Source: an uncultured Clostridia bacterium
GTDB taxonomy: Bacteria > Bacillota > Clostridia > Oscillospirales > Acutalibacteraceae
Direction: 5' to 3'
Assembly: GCA_944384855.1 (NCBI GenBank)
Contig: CALWUY010000071.1
Location: 1 to 64,000 of the forward strand
Length of the DNA: 64,000 nucleotides
A model generated the notes under the pieces. The model was not told the DNA's origin. It did no database searches and worked only from the letters and a program-made list of their open reading frames with translations. Positions 25,736-35,087 of the stretch are shown piece after piece. Both the position numbers and the translations under genes were made by a program. Each line of letters starts with the position of its first letter. Position 1 is the first letter of the stretch.

Positions 25736-27040
25736 ATGGCAGAAATAAATCGCGCCGTAAAGGGCACCAACGATGTTTTACCCTCTGAAAGCCACAAGCT
25801 GCAGTTTGTTGAGGGAAAAATGCTCGAAGTAGCGGGTCTTTACGGTTACAACGAAATCCGTGTGCCTGTTTTTGAGCACACGGAGGTATTTTTACGCAGT
25901 GTCGGCGACACTACGGATGTTGTGCAGAAAGAAATGTACACATTTGACGATAAAGGCGGACGGTCAATCACACTGCGGCCCGAGCTTACCGCGGGAGTAG
26001 TGCGCAGCGCCATTGAAAAGGGTCTGGTAAACGGCGCTTTGCCGGTAAAGGTCTGTTATATAGGAGGCTGCTACCGTTACGAGAAACCGCAGGCGGGCAG
26101 GCTCAGAGAATTTCATCAGTTCGGAGTAGAATGTATAGGAGCGGCGTCGCCGAATGCTGACGCCGAGGTAATATCACTTGCGCGCCAGGTGCTGATGAGC
26201 GTTGGAATTGAGAAAATATCGCTTGAGATAAACTCGATAGGCTGTCCCGAATGCCGCAAGGACTACCACAAGGCGCTTAAAGAATATTTCACGGCCAATA
26301 CGGACAGGCTTTGTGACACATGTCTTGAACGGCTTGAGAGAAATCCCATGAGGATACTTGACTGCAAATCACCGGTATGTTCCGAAATAGCTGCGGGAGC
26401 TCCGGTAGTGACCGACTATTTGTGTGAAGAATGCAGGGAACATTTCGAGGGTGTCAAAGCAAACCTTGAAGCCATGGGGATATCATACACAGTCAATCCG
26501 CACATAGTCAGAGGTCTTGACTATTATACGCGTACTGTATTTGAGTTCATATCTGGAGATATAGGGGCTCAGTCGACAGTCTGCGGTGGCGGCAGATATG
26601 ACGGACTCATATCACAGATGGGCGGTCCGAAAACAGCGTCATTAGGTTTTGCGATGGGAATAGAGCGGCTTATGCTGGTACTTGAAAACCAGAAAATAGC
26701 ATTGCCCGAAGCTGCGAAAACAGATTTGTATATAGCGCCGTTAGGGGATAAAGCTCAGCTGACGGCTTCATCGCTCTGCGCGAAACTCAGGGGCGACGGA
26801 TTCAGAGTTGAAACAGATATATGCGGCCGGGGACTTAAAGCCCAGATGAAATTCGCGGACAAAACCGGAGCGAAATTCACCATGGTTATCGGTGATAACG
26901 AAATCGCAAGCTCAGGCGCCGAGCTTAAAAACATGCGGACAGGTGAGGCTTTTCCGGTCAAATTTGACAGCCTTTCAGACGAGCTGTATAAAGCAATCAA
27001 CAAATCTGCCTTTGACGATCTTGCAGAGGCAATACTATAA
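25736..27040 (+). CDS. hisS: Histidyl-tRNA synthetase
   Basis: Class II synthetase of 434 residues. Motif 2 is in GGCYRYEKPQAGRLREFHQFGVE; the HisA signature RGLDYYTRTVFEF and motif 3 (ASLGFAMGIERLML) are present. An insertion carrying CPECRKDY, CDTCLER and CEECREH cysteines (about 170-240) probably binds zinc, as in many clostridial HisRS. The C-terminal anticodon-binding domain follows. It is 6 bases after mgsA and 14 bases before aspS; no T-box leader is present. Confidence 0.95.
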   Translation: MAEINRAVKGTNDVLPSESHKLQFVEGKMLEVAGLYGYNEIRVPVFEHTEVFLRSVGDTTDVVQKEMYTFDDKGGRSITLRPELTAGVVRSAIEKGLVNGALPVKVCYIGGCYRYEKPQAGRLREFHQFGVECIGAASPNADAEVISLARQVLMSVGIEKISLEINSIGCPECRKDYHKALKEYFTANTDRLCDTCLERLERNPMRILDCKSPVCSEIAAGAPVVTDYLCEECREHFEGVKANLEAMGISYTVNPHIVRGLDYYTRTVFEFISGDIGAQSTVCGGGRYDGLISQMGGPKTASLGFAMGIERLMLVLENQKIALPEAAKTDLYIAPLGDKAQLTASSLCAKLRGDGFRVETDICGRGLKAQMKFADKTGAKFTMVIGDNEIASSGAELKNMRTGEAFPVKFDSLSDELYKAINKSAFDDLAEAIL

Positions 27041-27054
27041 AGAGGTGTCTTGAT

Positions 27055-28854
27055 TTGAAATTAGACAGAATGGACGGATTAAAGCGCACCCGGTACTGCG
27101 GTACGCTGAGAACTGAGGATGCCGGCAATTCGGTTACCGTATGTGGCTGGATTCAAAGACAGCGTGATTTAGGCGGACTTATATTTGCCGATTTAAGGGA
27201 CAGAACCGGTATCGTGCAGCTGGCATTTGACGATAATACCGACAGGGATATTTTTGAGAAAGCATCGGCCCTCAGATCTGAATATGTTGTTATGGCAAGC
27301 GGAACCGTAAGACAGAGGTCCTCGGTAAACAATGATATCCCTACCGGAGAAATAGAAATAGAGGTCACCTGCCTTAAGATACTGGGAGTTTCCCAGACTC
27401 CCCCGTTTGAAATCCTCAACGATTCCAACGCCAACGAGGAGCTCAGACTGCGTTACAGATATCTTGACCTGAGACGTCCCAATCTGCAAAAAAACATAAT
27501 GCTCCGGCATAAGGTAACCAAAGTCACCAGAGATTATTTTGATGAAAACGGATTTATAGAGATAGAGACACCTACCCTTATCAAATCCACACCCGAAGGC
27601 GCGCGTGATTATCTTGTACCCTCGCGCATACACAAGGGAAGCTTTTTTGCACTTCCGCAGTCACCTCAGCTTTACAAGCAGCTGCTTATGCTGTCAGGGT
27701 TTGACCGTTATATGCAGATAGCCCGCTGTTACCGCGATGAGGATTTAAGAGCAGACCGTCAGCCGGAATTTACTCAAATAGACCTTGAAATGTCCTTTGT
27801 GGAGCCGGAAGACATATATTCAATAGCCGAAGGGTATATAAAAAGACTTTTTAAAGAAGTTTTAAATGTTGATATCTCTACCCCTCTGCCGCGCCTTACT
27901 TATACCGAAGCCATGAACGACTACGGTTCTGACAAACCTGACACAAGGTTTGATATGAAAATAAGGGATATTTCGGATATAGCGGAAAGCTGCGGGTTCG
28001 GGGTATTCTCTGATACAGTAAGGAACGGGGGCACCGTAAGGGCGATAAACGCGAAAAACGCCGCAGGAGTATATACCCGCAAGGAAATCGATAAGCTGAC
28101 AGAAGAGGCGAAAGGCATAGGAGCAAAGGGACTTGCGTTTATGAGATGGGCAGAAGAAACCCCGACCTGCTCATTTGCCAAATTCATGACAGACGAAGAA
28201 ATGAATGCTATATACGAGCGGATGGATTTTGAAAAAGGTGATGTAGTGCTTATAGTTGCCGACCGCAAAAAGACCGCACTCGCGGTACTTGGAGCGCTGA
28301 GACTCACCGTTGCCAAACGGATGGGAATAATTCCGGAAGGCAAATACAATTTCCTTTGGATCACCGAATTCCCGTTTTTTGAGTACAATGAGGACACCGG
28401 CAGCTGGGACGCTATGCATCATCCTTTTACCGCGCCTCTGGATGAATGTATACAGTACCTTGATTCCGCACCGGAAAAAGTTTTCGCCAAAGCTTACGAC
28501 TTAGTTCTTAACGGGATAGAGCTTTCAAGCGGATCTATAAGAATAACCGATCCTGAGCTTCAGTCACGTATGTTTAAAGCGCTGGGGCTTTCGGAGGAAG
28601 AAGCGCATGAGAAATTCGGATTTTTAACCGACGCCTTCAAATACGGCGCTCCGCCGCACGGAGGAATGGGCATAGGTCTCGACCGTCTTGTAATGCTGAT
28701 GTGCGGATGTGACAGTCTGAGGGACATAATAGCGTTTCCGAAAGTCTCAAATTCGAGTGAGCTTATGTCAGGCGCTCCGTCTGAGGTTGACAGTTTACAG
28801 CTTGCGGAGCTTGCGATATCTTTGACTGATGCCGCGAAACCCGAACAACAATAA
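27055..28854 (+). CDS. aspS: Aspartyl-tRNA synthetase
   Basis: Bacterial-type class II synthetase of 599 residues: N-terminal OB anticodon-binding fold (VTVCGWIQRQRDLGGLIFADLRDRTG), motif 1, motif 2 (FDRYMQIARCYRDEDLRADRQPEF), the bacterial GAD insertion (about 290-420), and motif 3 (GIGLDRLVML). Start is TTG seven bases after AGAGGTG. hisS-aspS pairing is common in Firmicutes. Whether it is discriminating or also makes Asp-tRNA(Asn) cannot be told here. Confidence 0.96.
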   Translation: MKLDRMDGLKRTRYCGTLRTEDAGNSVTVCGWIQRQRDLGGLIFADLRDRTGIVQLAFDDNTDRDIFEKASALRSEYVVMASGTVRQRSSVNNDIPTGEIEIEVTCLKILGVSQTPPFEILNDSNANEELRLRYRYLDLRRPNLQKNIMLRHKVTKVTRDYFDENGFIEIETPTLIKSTPEGARDYLVPSRIHKGSFFALPQSPQLYKQLLMLSGFDRYMQIARCYRDEDLRADRQPEFTQIDLEMSFVEPEDIYSIAEGYIKRLFKEVLNVDISTPLPRLTYTEAMNDYGSDKPDTRFDMKIRDISDIAESCGFGVFSDTVRNGGTVRAINAKNAAGVYTRKEIDKLTEEAKGIGAKGLAFMRWAEETPTCSFAKFMTDEEMNAIYERMDFEKGDVVLIVADRKKTALAVLGALRLTVAKRMGIIPEGKYNFLWITEFPFFEYNEDTGSWDAMHHPFTAPLDECIQYLDSAPEKVFAKAYDLVLNGIELSSGSIRITDPELQSRMFKALGLSEEEAHEKFGFLTDAFKYGAPPHGGMGIGLDRLVMLMCGCDSLRDIIAFPKVSNSSELMSGAPSEVDSLQLAELAISLTDAAKPEQQ

Positions 28855-28870
28855 TACAGTATAAAATTAT

Positions 28871-28910
28871 AAGCTGCCGCAGGTAAATAACACCTGCGGC
28901 AGCTTTATTT
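28871..28910 (+). terminator. Terminator after aspS
   Basis: AAGCTGCCGCAGGT (28871-28884) pairs with ACCTGCGGCAGCTT (28892-28905) around a 7-base loop, followed by TTATTTTT. The aspS operon (+) and the transporter operon (-) converge here, so it may serve both. Confidence 0.88.
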
Positions 28911-28925
28911 TTAAATATTGATTTT

Positions 28926-29906
28926 TTATCTTTCCTCGCGGAAATAAGAGAGACCCAGACTTTCAGGCGGCTGATTTTCTTTTTTGTTGCGCATACTTAC
29001 AATTATAAGAACAATAAGCGTAACGATATACGGAGCCATCTTGAAAAGCTCCTGAGCCGACATTCCGAGATTTTCGAAATAATTGTGTATAATGAAAAGT
29101 CCGCCGAAGAGTATAGAGCCTATTATACTTATATTCGGTCTCCAGACAGCAAATATTACAAGCGCTATCGCGAGCCATCCCCTGTCTCCGAAGGCATCAT
29201 TTGACCAGATACCGCACGCATAGTCCATTACATAGTAAAGTCCTCCGAGGCCTGCAACCATGCTGCCGATACATGTGGCGAAATATTTGTATCTGTTCAC
29301 ATTTATGCCTGCAGCATCCGCAGTGGCGGGGTTTTCACCCACCGCGCGCAGATTAAGTCCGGCACGGGTATTCTTGATAATATATGAAGCCAGCAGCGCT
29401 ATGATTATCGCCGAATATGCCAGAAAGCTGTATGACAGAAATATTTCCCCGAACCAGCCTAAGTTATCGGCAAAAGGAAAAGTTTTACTGAAATAAGAAC
29501 TTGTTTTGCTAAGGGTTATGGAAGGCATATCGGTATCGACAAGCTTTATCAGAGAGCCGCCGAAGAAGTTGCCTATTCCGACACCGAAAGTGGTCAGCGC
29601 CAAACCGGTAACATTCTGATTTGCTCTTAAAGTTACCGTAAGGAAACAGTAGATAAGACCCATAACGAGCGAACCCAAAAGCGAAGACAATAGCGGTATT
29701 GCTATTATAAGGAAGGGATTAGGATCACCGGCCAAGTTATGTTCATACAGAAAGGCGCCTATAACACCGGAAATACCGCCCACATACATAATACCGGGTA
29801 TACCGAGATTAAGGTTACCGCTCTTTTCGGTAATAATTTCTCCGGTAGAGCCGAACAAAAGAGGTATACCCTGCATTACAGCACGGTGAATAAAGGTAGC
29901 AATCAT
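28926..29906 (-). CDS. Nucleoside ABC transporter permease (BMP system, second permease)
   Basis: A 326-residue permease of the BPD_transp_2/NupQ type, with about eight to nine membrane helices and the family segments GEIITEKSGNLNLGIPGIMYVGG and RAVGENPATADAAGINVNRYKY, the site that contacts the ATPase. It overlaps the preceding permease by four bases (ATGA) behind AAGGAGG. It ends the xpt operon. Substrates of the family are purine and pyrimidine nucleosides. Confidence 0.92.
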   Translation of the reverse strand: MIATFIHRAVMQGIPLLFGSTGEIITEKSGNLNLGIPGIMYVGGISGVIGAFLYEHNLAGDPNPFLIIAIPLLSSLLGSLVMGLIYCFLTVTLRANQNVTGLALTTFGVGIGNFFGGSLIKLVDTDMPSITLSKTSSYFSKTFPFADNLGWFGEIFLSYSFLAYSAIIIALLASYIIKNTRAGLNLRAVGENPATADAAGINVNRYKYFATCIGSMVAGLGGLYYVMDYACGIWSNDAFGDRGWLAIALVIFAVWRPNISIIGSILFGGLFIIHNYFENLGMSAQELFKMAPYIVTLIVLIIVSMRNKKENQPPESLGLSYFREER

Positions 29907-31015
29907 TGTTTGTCCGCCTCCTTGTCACGAAACTTTATGGAATAATTAAGGAAGAACTCGCAACCGATAATGAAGAAAATAATAATACCTGTAATAATTT
30001 CGGAGAACGAGTCATTAAGTCCGCATGAAGTGGAAATCTGAACGGCTCCCCTCTCAAGAAATACAATTAGCAGAGAAGTAAGCACCATATACAGCGGATT
30101 GAACTTTGCAAGCCAGGAAACCATTATAGCGGTAAATCCGCGTCCCGCTACGGTATCGCGGGTTATTGTGTGGTCTGCCCCGGCAACAAGCAAAAATCCT
30201 GCTATACCACAGATCGCACCGGAAATTATCATTGTACGTATAATTACTTTTTTTACACTGATGCCGACATAACGGGCTGTATTCTGAGATTCACCTACCA
30301 CCGATATTTCATAGCCTTGCTTGCTGTATTTAAGGTAAATATACATAATTACGGTTATAACTGCCACTGTTATCACGCTGAGCAGATATTTCTGATTGCC
30401 TATTACCGGCAGCCATCCGGCCTGGGTATCGCCGTTAATAACACCTATCTTGCCCGAACCTTTAGGCACTGCCCATTCGCTTGCAAAGAACGAAACTATC
30501 TGTATAGCTATGTAATTCATCATGAGTGTGAACAGCGTCTCATTTGTGTTCCACTTTGCCTTGAAAAGCGCAGGTATAAGCGCCCATATACTTCCGGCGA
30601 GCACGCTTGCAATAAACATCAGCGGCAGCAGTACCCCATAGGGAAGCTTATCGCCGAGCTGTATCATACAAGCCGCGGTAGCCATACCTCCTATAAGAGC
30701 CTGTCCTTCCGCGCCTATATTCCAGAATTTCATTTTAAAGGCGGGTGTTACCGCGAGCGCCACACATAAAAGCATAGCCGTATTCTGTATTAAGAACCAA
30801 AACCTTCTTGAAGTACCTATTGCCCCGTCAATAAGACTTGAAAATACATCCAGCGGATTTTCTCCCGTGAGAAAAACTGTAAGCACTGCCGACACCAGAA
30901 GCGCCGCAACAATAGCAGCCGCTCTTATGAGCCAGGCTTTCCACCAGACGATTGCATCGCGTTTTACTATGTGGAAAATAGGTTCACGCGGATTAGCTTC
31001 CTTTTGTTTCATCAT
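29903..31015 (-). CDS. Nucleoside ABC transporter permease (BMP system, first permease)
   Basis: A 370-residue membrane protein of the NupP/YufP type. Typical segments are FKMKFWNIGAEGQALIGGMATA and SVVGESQNTARYVGISVKKVI (ATPase contact), with about nine helices. Translation is coupled to the ATPase gene upstream by an ATGA overlap after GGAGG. Works with the ATPase, the second permease and the BMP lipoprotein. Confidence 0.92.
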   Translation of the reverse strand: MMKQKEANPREPIFHIVKRDAIVWWKAWLIRAAAIVAALLVSAVLTVFLTGENPLDVFSSLIDGAIGTSRRFWFLIQNTAMLLCVALAVTPAFKMKFWNIGAEGQALIGGMATAACMIQLGDKLPYGVLLPLMFIASVLAGSIWALIPALFKAKWNTNETLFTLMMNYIAIQIVSFFASEWAVPKGSGKIGVINGDTQAGWLPVIGNQKYLLSVITVAVITVIMYIYLKYSKQGYEISVVGESQNTARYVGISVKKVIIRTMIISGAICGIAGFLLVAGADHTITRDTVAGRGFTAIMVSWLAKFNPLYMVLTSLLIVFLERGAVQISTSCGLNDSFSEIITGIIIFFIIGCEFFLNYSIKFRDKEADKQ

Positions 31016-32559
31016 ACGGCGTCCTCCCCTCTGCCGGATTTAACGGATTTTGTCATAAGCAGACCTATTTCTTCTTTTGTAGCGGTTTTGCCGTCTACAA
31101 TACCCGTAACAGAACCCGAACCTATGACCATGATCCTGTCGCAAAGTTCGATAAGCACATCAAGGTCTTCTCCGACAAATATAACTGCCACTCCCTTTTT
31201 CTTTTGGGCGTTCAGAAGATTGTAGATTGTATAGCTTGAATTTATATCAAGACCCCTCACTGGGTAAGCCGCCATTAAAACGGTAGGTGAAGCGGCGATT
31301 TCACGCCCTACAAGCACCTTTTGAACATTTCCGCCCGAAAGTCTTCTTACCGGAGTGGTAGCCCCCGGCGTCACAACCTCCAGATCCGCTATAATATGTT
31401 CTGCCAGATCCTTCGGAGCCTTTCGCTCAAGGAATACCGATTTCCCCTTTTTATAAGAGCGGAGCATCATATTGTCAATAATATCCATATTTCCTACAAG
31501 GCCCATTCCGAGACGGTCTTCGGGAACAAATGAAAGCCTAACTCCGAGCTCCCTTATCTGCATAGGGGTTTTATCCCTGAGATTGTCCTGCAAGCCTGTT
31601 TTAGGGTTATTATACAGTATTTCGCCCTCATCGACCTTTTGCAGACCGGCAATAGATTCAAGCAGTTCACGCTGTCCGCTGCCGGCAATGCCTGCTATAC
31701 CCAATATTTCACCCGACCGCGCGGTAAAGGAAATATCATTAAGTATCTTTACACCTTCGCGGTTGACACAGTTAAGATTTTTAACGGTAAGTCTGTCTTC
31801 AGTATTCACCGGCTCGCTTCTTTCGATATTAAGCGATATCTTAGCGCCAACCATCATTTCGGTAAGGCTTGACTCATTGGTCTGAGATGTTATAACGGTG
31901 CCCACATACTCGCCCTTTCTCAGCACGGCAACTCTGTCAGAGAGAGAGAGCACCTCGTGAAGCTTATGGGTTATAATAATTATTGCCTTTCCGTCTTCCT
32001 TCATACGTCTCAGTACAGCAAACAGCTTTTGTGTTTCCTGAGGAGTAAGCACGGCGGTGGGTTCATCAAGGATCAATATGTCCGCGCCTCTGTACAGTAC
32101 CTTTATAATTTCAACAGTCTGTTTTTCCGAAACCGACATTTCGTGTATTCTTTTAAACGGATCGATTTCGAATCCGTACCTCTCGCTTATCTCCTTGACA
32201 CGTTTTGCCGCATCTTTTATATTGTATCTTCCTTTTTCCTTAAGTCCCAAAACGATATTTTCGGTAGCGGAAAATACGTCTACCAGCTTAAAATGCTGAT
32301 GTATCATACCGATTTTGTATTTGAATGCATCTTTCGGCGAGCGTATAACGACCTCTTCGCCGTCGATAAAAATCTGACCGTGATCAGGAAAATAAATACC
32401 CGAAAGAATATTCATAAGAGTAGTTTTCCCGCTGCCGTTTTCGCCCAGAACCGAGAGTATTTCTCCGCGGTTGACCGTTAGACTTATATCCTTATTTGCT
32501 ACGACCTCACCAAAGGTTTTGGTAATGTTCCGCAGCTCTATTGCCGTTTTTTCTGCCAA
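31012..32559 (-). CDS. Nucleoside ABC transporter ATPase with two nucleotide-binding domains
   Basis: A 515-residue tandem ATPase of the sugar/nucleoside type (YufO/NupO). First half: Walker A GENGSGKTT (about 35-43), signature MSVSEKQ, Walker B ILILDEPT. Second half: degenerate Walker A GIAGSGQRE, signature LSGGNVQKV, and a Walker B reading VLMAAYPVRGLD in place of the usual DEPTRGLD, so the second site is probably non-hydrolytic. Start is TTG eight bases after GGAGG. It energises nucleoside uptake with the two permeases downstream. Confidence 0.93.
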   Translation of the reverse strand: MAEKTAIELRNITKTFGEVVANKDISLTVNRGEILSVLGENGSGKTTLMNILSGIYFPDHGQIFIDGEEVVIRSPKDAFKYKIGMIHQHFKLVDVFSATENIVLGLKEKGRYNIKDAAKRVKEISERYGFEIDPFKRIHEMSVSEKQTVEIIKVLYRGADILILDEPTAVLTPQETQKLFAVLRRMKEDGKAIIIITHKLHEVLSLSDRVAVLRKGEYVGTVITSQTNESSLTEMMVGAKISLNIERSEPVNTEDRLTVKNLNCVNREGVKILNDISFTARSGEILGIAGIAGSGQRELLESIAGLQKVDEGEILYNNPKTGLQDNLRDKTPMQIRELGVRLSFVPEDRLGMGLVGNMDIIDNMMLRSYKKGKSVFLERKAPKDLAEHIIADLEVVTPGATTPVRRLSGGNVQKVLVGREIAASPTVLMAAYPVRGLDINSSYTIYNLLNAQKKKGVAVIFVGEDLDVLIELCDRIMVIGSGSVTGIVDGKTATKEEIGLLMTKSVKSGRGEDAV

Positions 32560-32619
32560 GGCATTTACCTCCGATTTATTATTTTGTTTAACAAACCCAT
32601 TATGAGCTGATATGAAAGC

Positions 32620-33012
32620 TTATTTTTCTTTAATGAAACAGCACCCGAAAGTCCCCGCCAAAAGCAGAACTATTATAAAACCGACAGGGGTCATATAACG
32701 GACACCGAACATTAAAGGCAAAAGCGCCGCTGCGGCCGCGAATCCCGAAACATTCATAATCGCAATATTCAGTCCTCTGCTGTATTTAAAACAGGCGATA
32801 ACCGCAAGAAGCAACAGCAGACAGGTCAGAATTGCCGTTATAAACGGACCGAAATCAGCATATCCGAAGGGTACTAAGCTGAAATATGAATAGGTTTCTC
32901 TGAAAGGTTCGCCGTCGGGATTTCCGAAATACAGCACTGCGCTTTCGGGTAAAATTTCGAGAACGAGCGCTGCAAGCGGCAGACATATACTTAAAATTCT
33001 TTTAATTTTCAT
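32620..33012 (-). CDS. Hypothetical four-helix membrane protein in transporter operon
   Basis: A 130-residue protein with a basic start (MKIKRIL) and four hydrophobic helices (about 7-24, 56-76, 84-103 and 107-126), the last ending in FGCCFIKEK. I do not recognise a family. It lies between the substrate-binding lipoprotein gene and the ATPase gene, in the same direction. It could be an accessory part of the transporter, or unrelated. A ribosome site (GGAG) is about ten bases before ATG. Confidence 0.7.
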   Translation of the reverse strand: MKIKRILSICLPLAALVLEILPESAVLYFGNPDGEPFRETYSYFSLVPFGYADFGPFITAILTCLLLLLAVIACFKYSRGLNIAIMNVSGFAAAAALLPLMFGVRYMTPVGFIIVLLLAGTFGCCFIKEK

Positions 33013-33035
33013 ATACGTTTTTCTCCATAATCACT

Positions 33036-33067
33036 CAAAAAAAGCCGCTTTTTAAGTGGCGTTTTTT
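33036..33067 (-). terminator. Second hairpin between BMP gene and downstream transporter genes
   Basis: On the minus strand GCCACTT-AAA-AAGCGGC is followed by seven T; one A.C mismatch weakens the stem, but flanking A and T runs extend it. Probably a partial terminator lowering expression of the membrane and ATPase genes relative to the binding protein. Confidence 0.55.
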
Positions 33068-33075
33068 CAGCAATT

Positions 33076-33110
33076 AAAAACACTTCAAGGCGGAGCTTGC
33101 GCCCCGCCTT
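33076..33110 (-). terminator. Attenuating hairpin directly after the BMP gene
   Basis: On the minus strand AAGGCGGGGC-GCAA-GCTCCGCCTT forms a 10-bp stem capped by a GNRA tetraloop, followed six bases later by five T. It lies 20 bases past the BMP stop and could protect the upstream message or end most transcripts there. Confidence 0.7.
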
Positions 33111-33129
33111 TCTGCATTGCAAACTAAAA

Positions 33130-34341
33130 TCAGAATTTTTCGTTAAGAGTTGTTATACCGTCTATTCTTACATCAAAATACGGAGCAGAACGATATTCTG
33201 ACTCATGGAAGTAACCGTCCGAAATAGCTTCGGTATCGGGTTCATATTCAGCATCGGTATTAACATCTGCCATATAGGATTCAAGCTTCTTGCCGTCTAC
33301 GGTAAATGTATTTATATCAAATACATGAAGCGAACCGTCAGCCAGTTTAGCCTTTGCTTCATCGATAGCGGCCTGTGTGCCTTCGGCAGCTACATTTTCA
33401 TTTACCTCGGTAAGGGCAACAGAACCGTCTTCAATACCCTTGCACCAGTCAACATCGATCTTGCCGCCGTCGGCTACAGTGTTGATAATGTACTCAAAGT
33501 AAGGAGTCCAGTCTATTCTTGACGAAACAATAAAGGTGTTGGGGCATGCGGAAATTGTGCTGCCGTTGTATGATACGTTGGGTACGTTAGCAGACTCGCA
33601 GGCAGTAGGAGCACCCATGGAGTCAGCATGCTGGCTTATAAGTTTTGCGCCCTTGCTGATAAGGATTTCAGCGGCCTCTTTTTCAAGCGCCTCGTCATAC
33701 CATGAACCTGTGAACTGAACATCCATGGTAACGGTCGGGCATACAGATTTTGCTCCGAGATAGAAAGAAGTATATCCAGAGATAACCTCAGCGTAAGTAA
33801 ACGCGCCAACATATCCCATTTTAGCTTCTTCTGCAGTGAATTCTCCGGCTTCAATCATTTCATTGAGTTTCATACCTGCGGCAATACCCGCGAGATAACG
33901 TCCCTCGTAAATGGAAGCAAACGCATTGTGATAATTGTCAAGGTTTTCGGTGTGAGCCTTTGTGCCGGTTGCGTGGCAGAACTGAACATTCGGGAATTCC
34001 TTAGCAGCCTGGATTATAAAATCCTCATGGCCGAAGCTGTCCGCGAATACGATGTCACAGCCCGAATCAGCCAGATCGGCAGCGGCTTCGTAACATTCGT
34101 TTGACTCAGGTATATTGGTCTTCATGATAACCTGATCTTCGGTAAGTCCTAATTTTTCAACAGCGGCCTTAGCTGCGTTTATAAAGTTAAGGTCGTAGGT
34201 AGAGTTCTCGTCATGCAGGAAAATAAAACCTACCTTAACGTCTTTGCCGCCGGCAGCTCCGCTGTCGGTATCAGCTGAGCCGCATGCCGCAAAGCTGAAC
34301 AGCATTACAGCTGCCATAAGAATTGCCAATAATTTTTTCAT
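33130..34341 (-). CDS. BMP-family nucleoside-binding lipoprotein
   Basis: A 403-residue substrate-binding protein with a lipoprotein signal peptide: MKKLLAILMA, hydrophobic core, lipobox FAAC with Cys20 as lipid anchor. Mature-domain segments VKVGFIFLHDENSTYDLNFINAAK, DIVFADSFGHEDFI and YEGRYLAGIAAGMKLNE match the BMP (PnrA/Med) family, which binds purine nucleosides. It is unusually acidic and begins 35 bases after xpt, suggesting purine uptake feeding salvage. Confidence 0.93.
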   Translation of the reverse strand: MKKLLAILMAAVMLFSFAACGSADTDSGAAGGKDVKVGFIFLHDENSTYDLNFINAAKAAVEKLGLTEDQVIMKTNIPESNECYEAAADLADSGCDIVFADSFGHEDFIIQAAKEFPNVQFCHATGTKAHTENLDNYHNAFASIYEGRYLAGIAAGMKLNEMIEAGEFTAEEAKMGYVGAFTYAEVISGYTSFYLGAKSVCPTVTMDVQFTGSWYDEALEKEAAEILISKGAKLISQHADSMGAPTACESANVPNVSYNGSTISACPNTFIVSSRIDWTPYFEYIINTVADGGKIDVDWCKGIEDGSVALTEVNENVAAEGTQAAIDEAKAKLADGSLHVFDINTFTVDGKKLESYMADVNTDAEYEPDTEAISDGYFHESEYRSAPYFDVRIDGITTLNEKF

Positions 34342-34375
34342 TACAAATTCCTCCTAAAATTTATGTAAAATTTAA

Positions 34376-34951
34376 TTACACACTGCGAAAAATAATACCG
34401 GTATCATCCATACTGTCTACAATTGCCAGGGATTCCACCCTGATACCCTTGCGCCTTATATCGTCGCCGCCGTTTTGGAAGCCCTTTTCTATGGCGCAGC
34501 AGCAGCCCGCGAGCGAGGCACCGGCTTGTCCGACAATATCGATCAAACCTTCCAAAGCTTTTCCGTTTGCGAGAAAGTCGTCTATAATAAGCACATTATC
34601 CTGGCTGCTTATATATTCCTTACTCACAACCACCGTATAGTCCGTACCGTGAGTATAAGAATGTACCACGGTTTTATAAAGCTCTCCGCTTAAATTTCCG
34701 GTTTTATGTTTTTTAGCAAAAACAACCGGAACATGCATTGCCGCCGCTGCTGCAACAGCAATTGGAATTCCGGATGTTTCGATAGTAAGTATATTGGTAA
34801 CCTTTTCATCTGAAAACAGGCGGGCGATTTCCCTGCCCATTTCCATAATAAAGTCTACATCTATCCTGTGGTTTAAAAAAGAGCCTACCTTAAGTATATT
34901 GCCCGGTAAAATTTCTCCTTCGTTTAAAATTTTATCTTCAAGGGCTTTCAT
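34376..34951 (-). CDS. xpt: Xanthine phosphoribosyltransferase
   Basis: Salvages xanthine to XMP using PRPP (191 residues). The PRPP-binding loop is NVLIIDDFLANGKALEGL, and VVFAKKHKTGNLSGELY plus IAVAAAAAMHVPVVFAKK are typical of Xpt. The ATG at 34951 lies ten bases after AAAGGAG; the longer frame begins upstream of that site. It leads the nucleoside-transporter operon behind a sigma-A promoter. In Bacillus the gene has a guanine riboswitch leader; none is visible here. Confidence 0.93.
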   Translation of the reverse strand: MKALEDKILNEGEILPGNILKVGSFLNHRIDVDFIMEMGREIARLFSDEKVTNILTIETSGIPIAVAAAAAMHVPVVFAKKHKTGNLSGELYKTVVHSYTHGTDYTVVVSKEYISSQDNVLIIDDFLANGKALEGLIDIVGQAGASLAGCCCAIEKGFQNGGDDIRRKGIRVESLAIVDSMDDTGIIFRSV

Positions 34952-34994
34952 AAAAGGCGGTCTCCTTTCAAAAGACACATTTTAGAATAAATAT

Positions 34995-35023
34995 ATACTA
35001 ACATAAACCGTATTTAAAGTCAA
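34995..35023 (-). promoter_or_regulatory. Sigma-A promoter of the xpt-BMP operon
   Basis: TTGACT (35018-35023), 17-base spacer, TAGTAT (34995-35000), about 45 bases before the xpt ATG. The leader is too short for a purine riboswitch. Confidence 0.6.
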
Positions 35024-35087
35024 TATAATAATCGACAATTTTCTTGCTGTTTTTGAACGGATTTTCATTCTATCAGAACAAAATATT

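Noticed and set aside
34952-35080. Purine riboswitch upstream of xpt
   Set aside because: The B. subtilis homologue has one, but the leader here is only about 45 bases after the predicted promoter and lacks the conserved riboswitch core.
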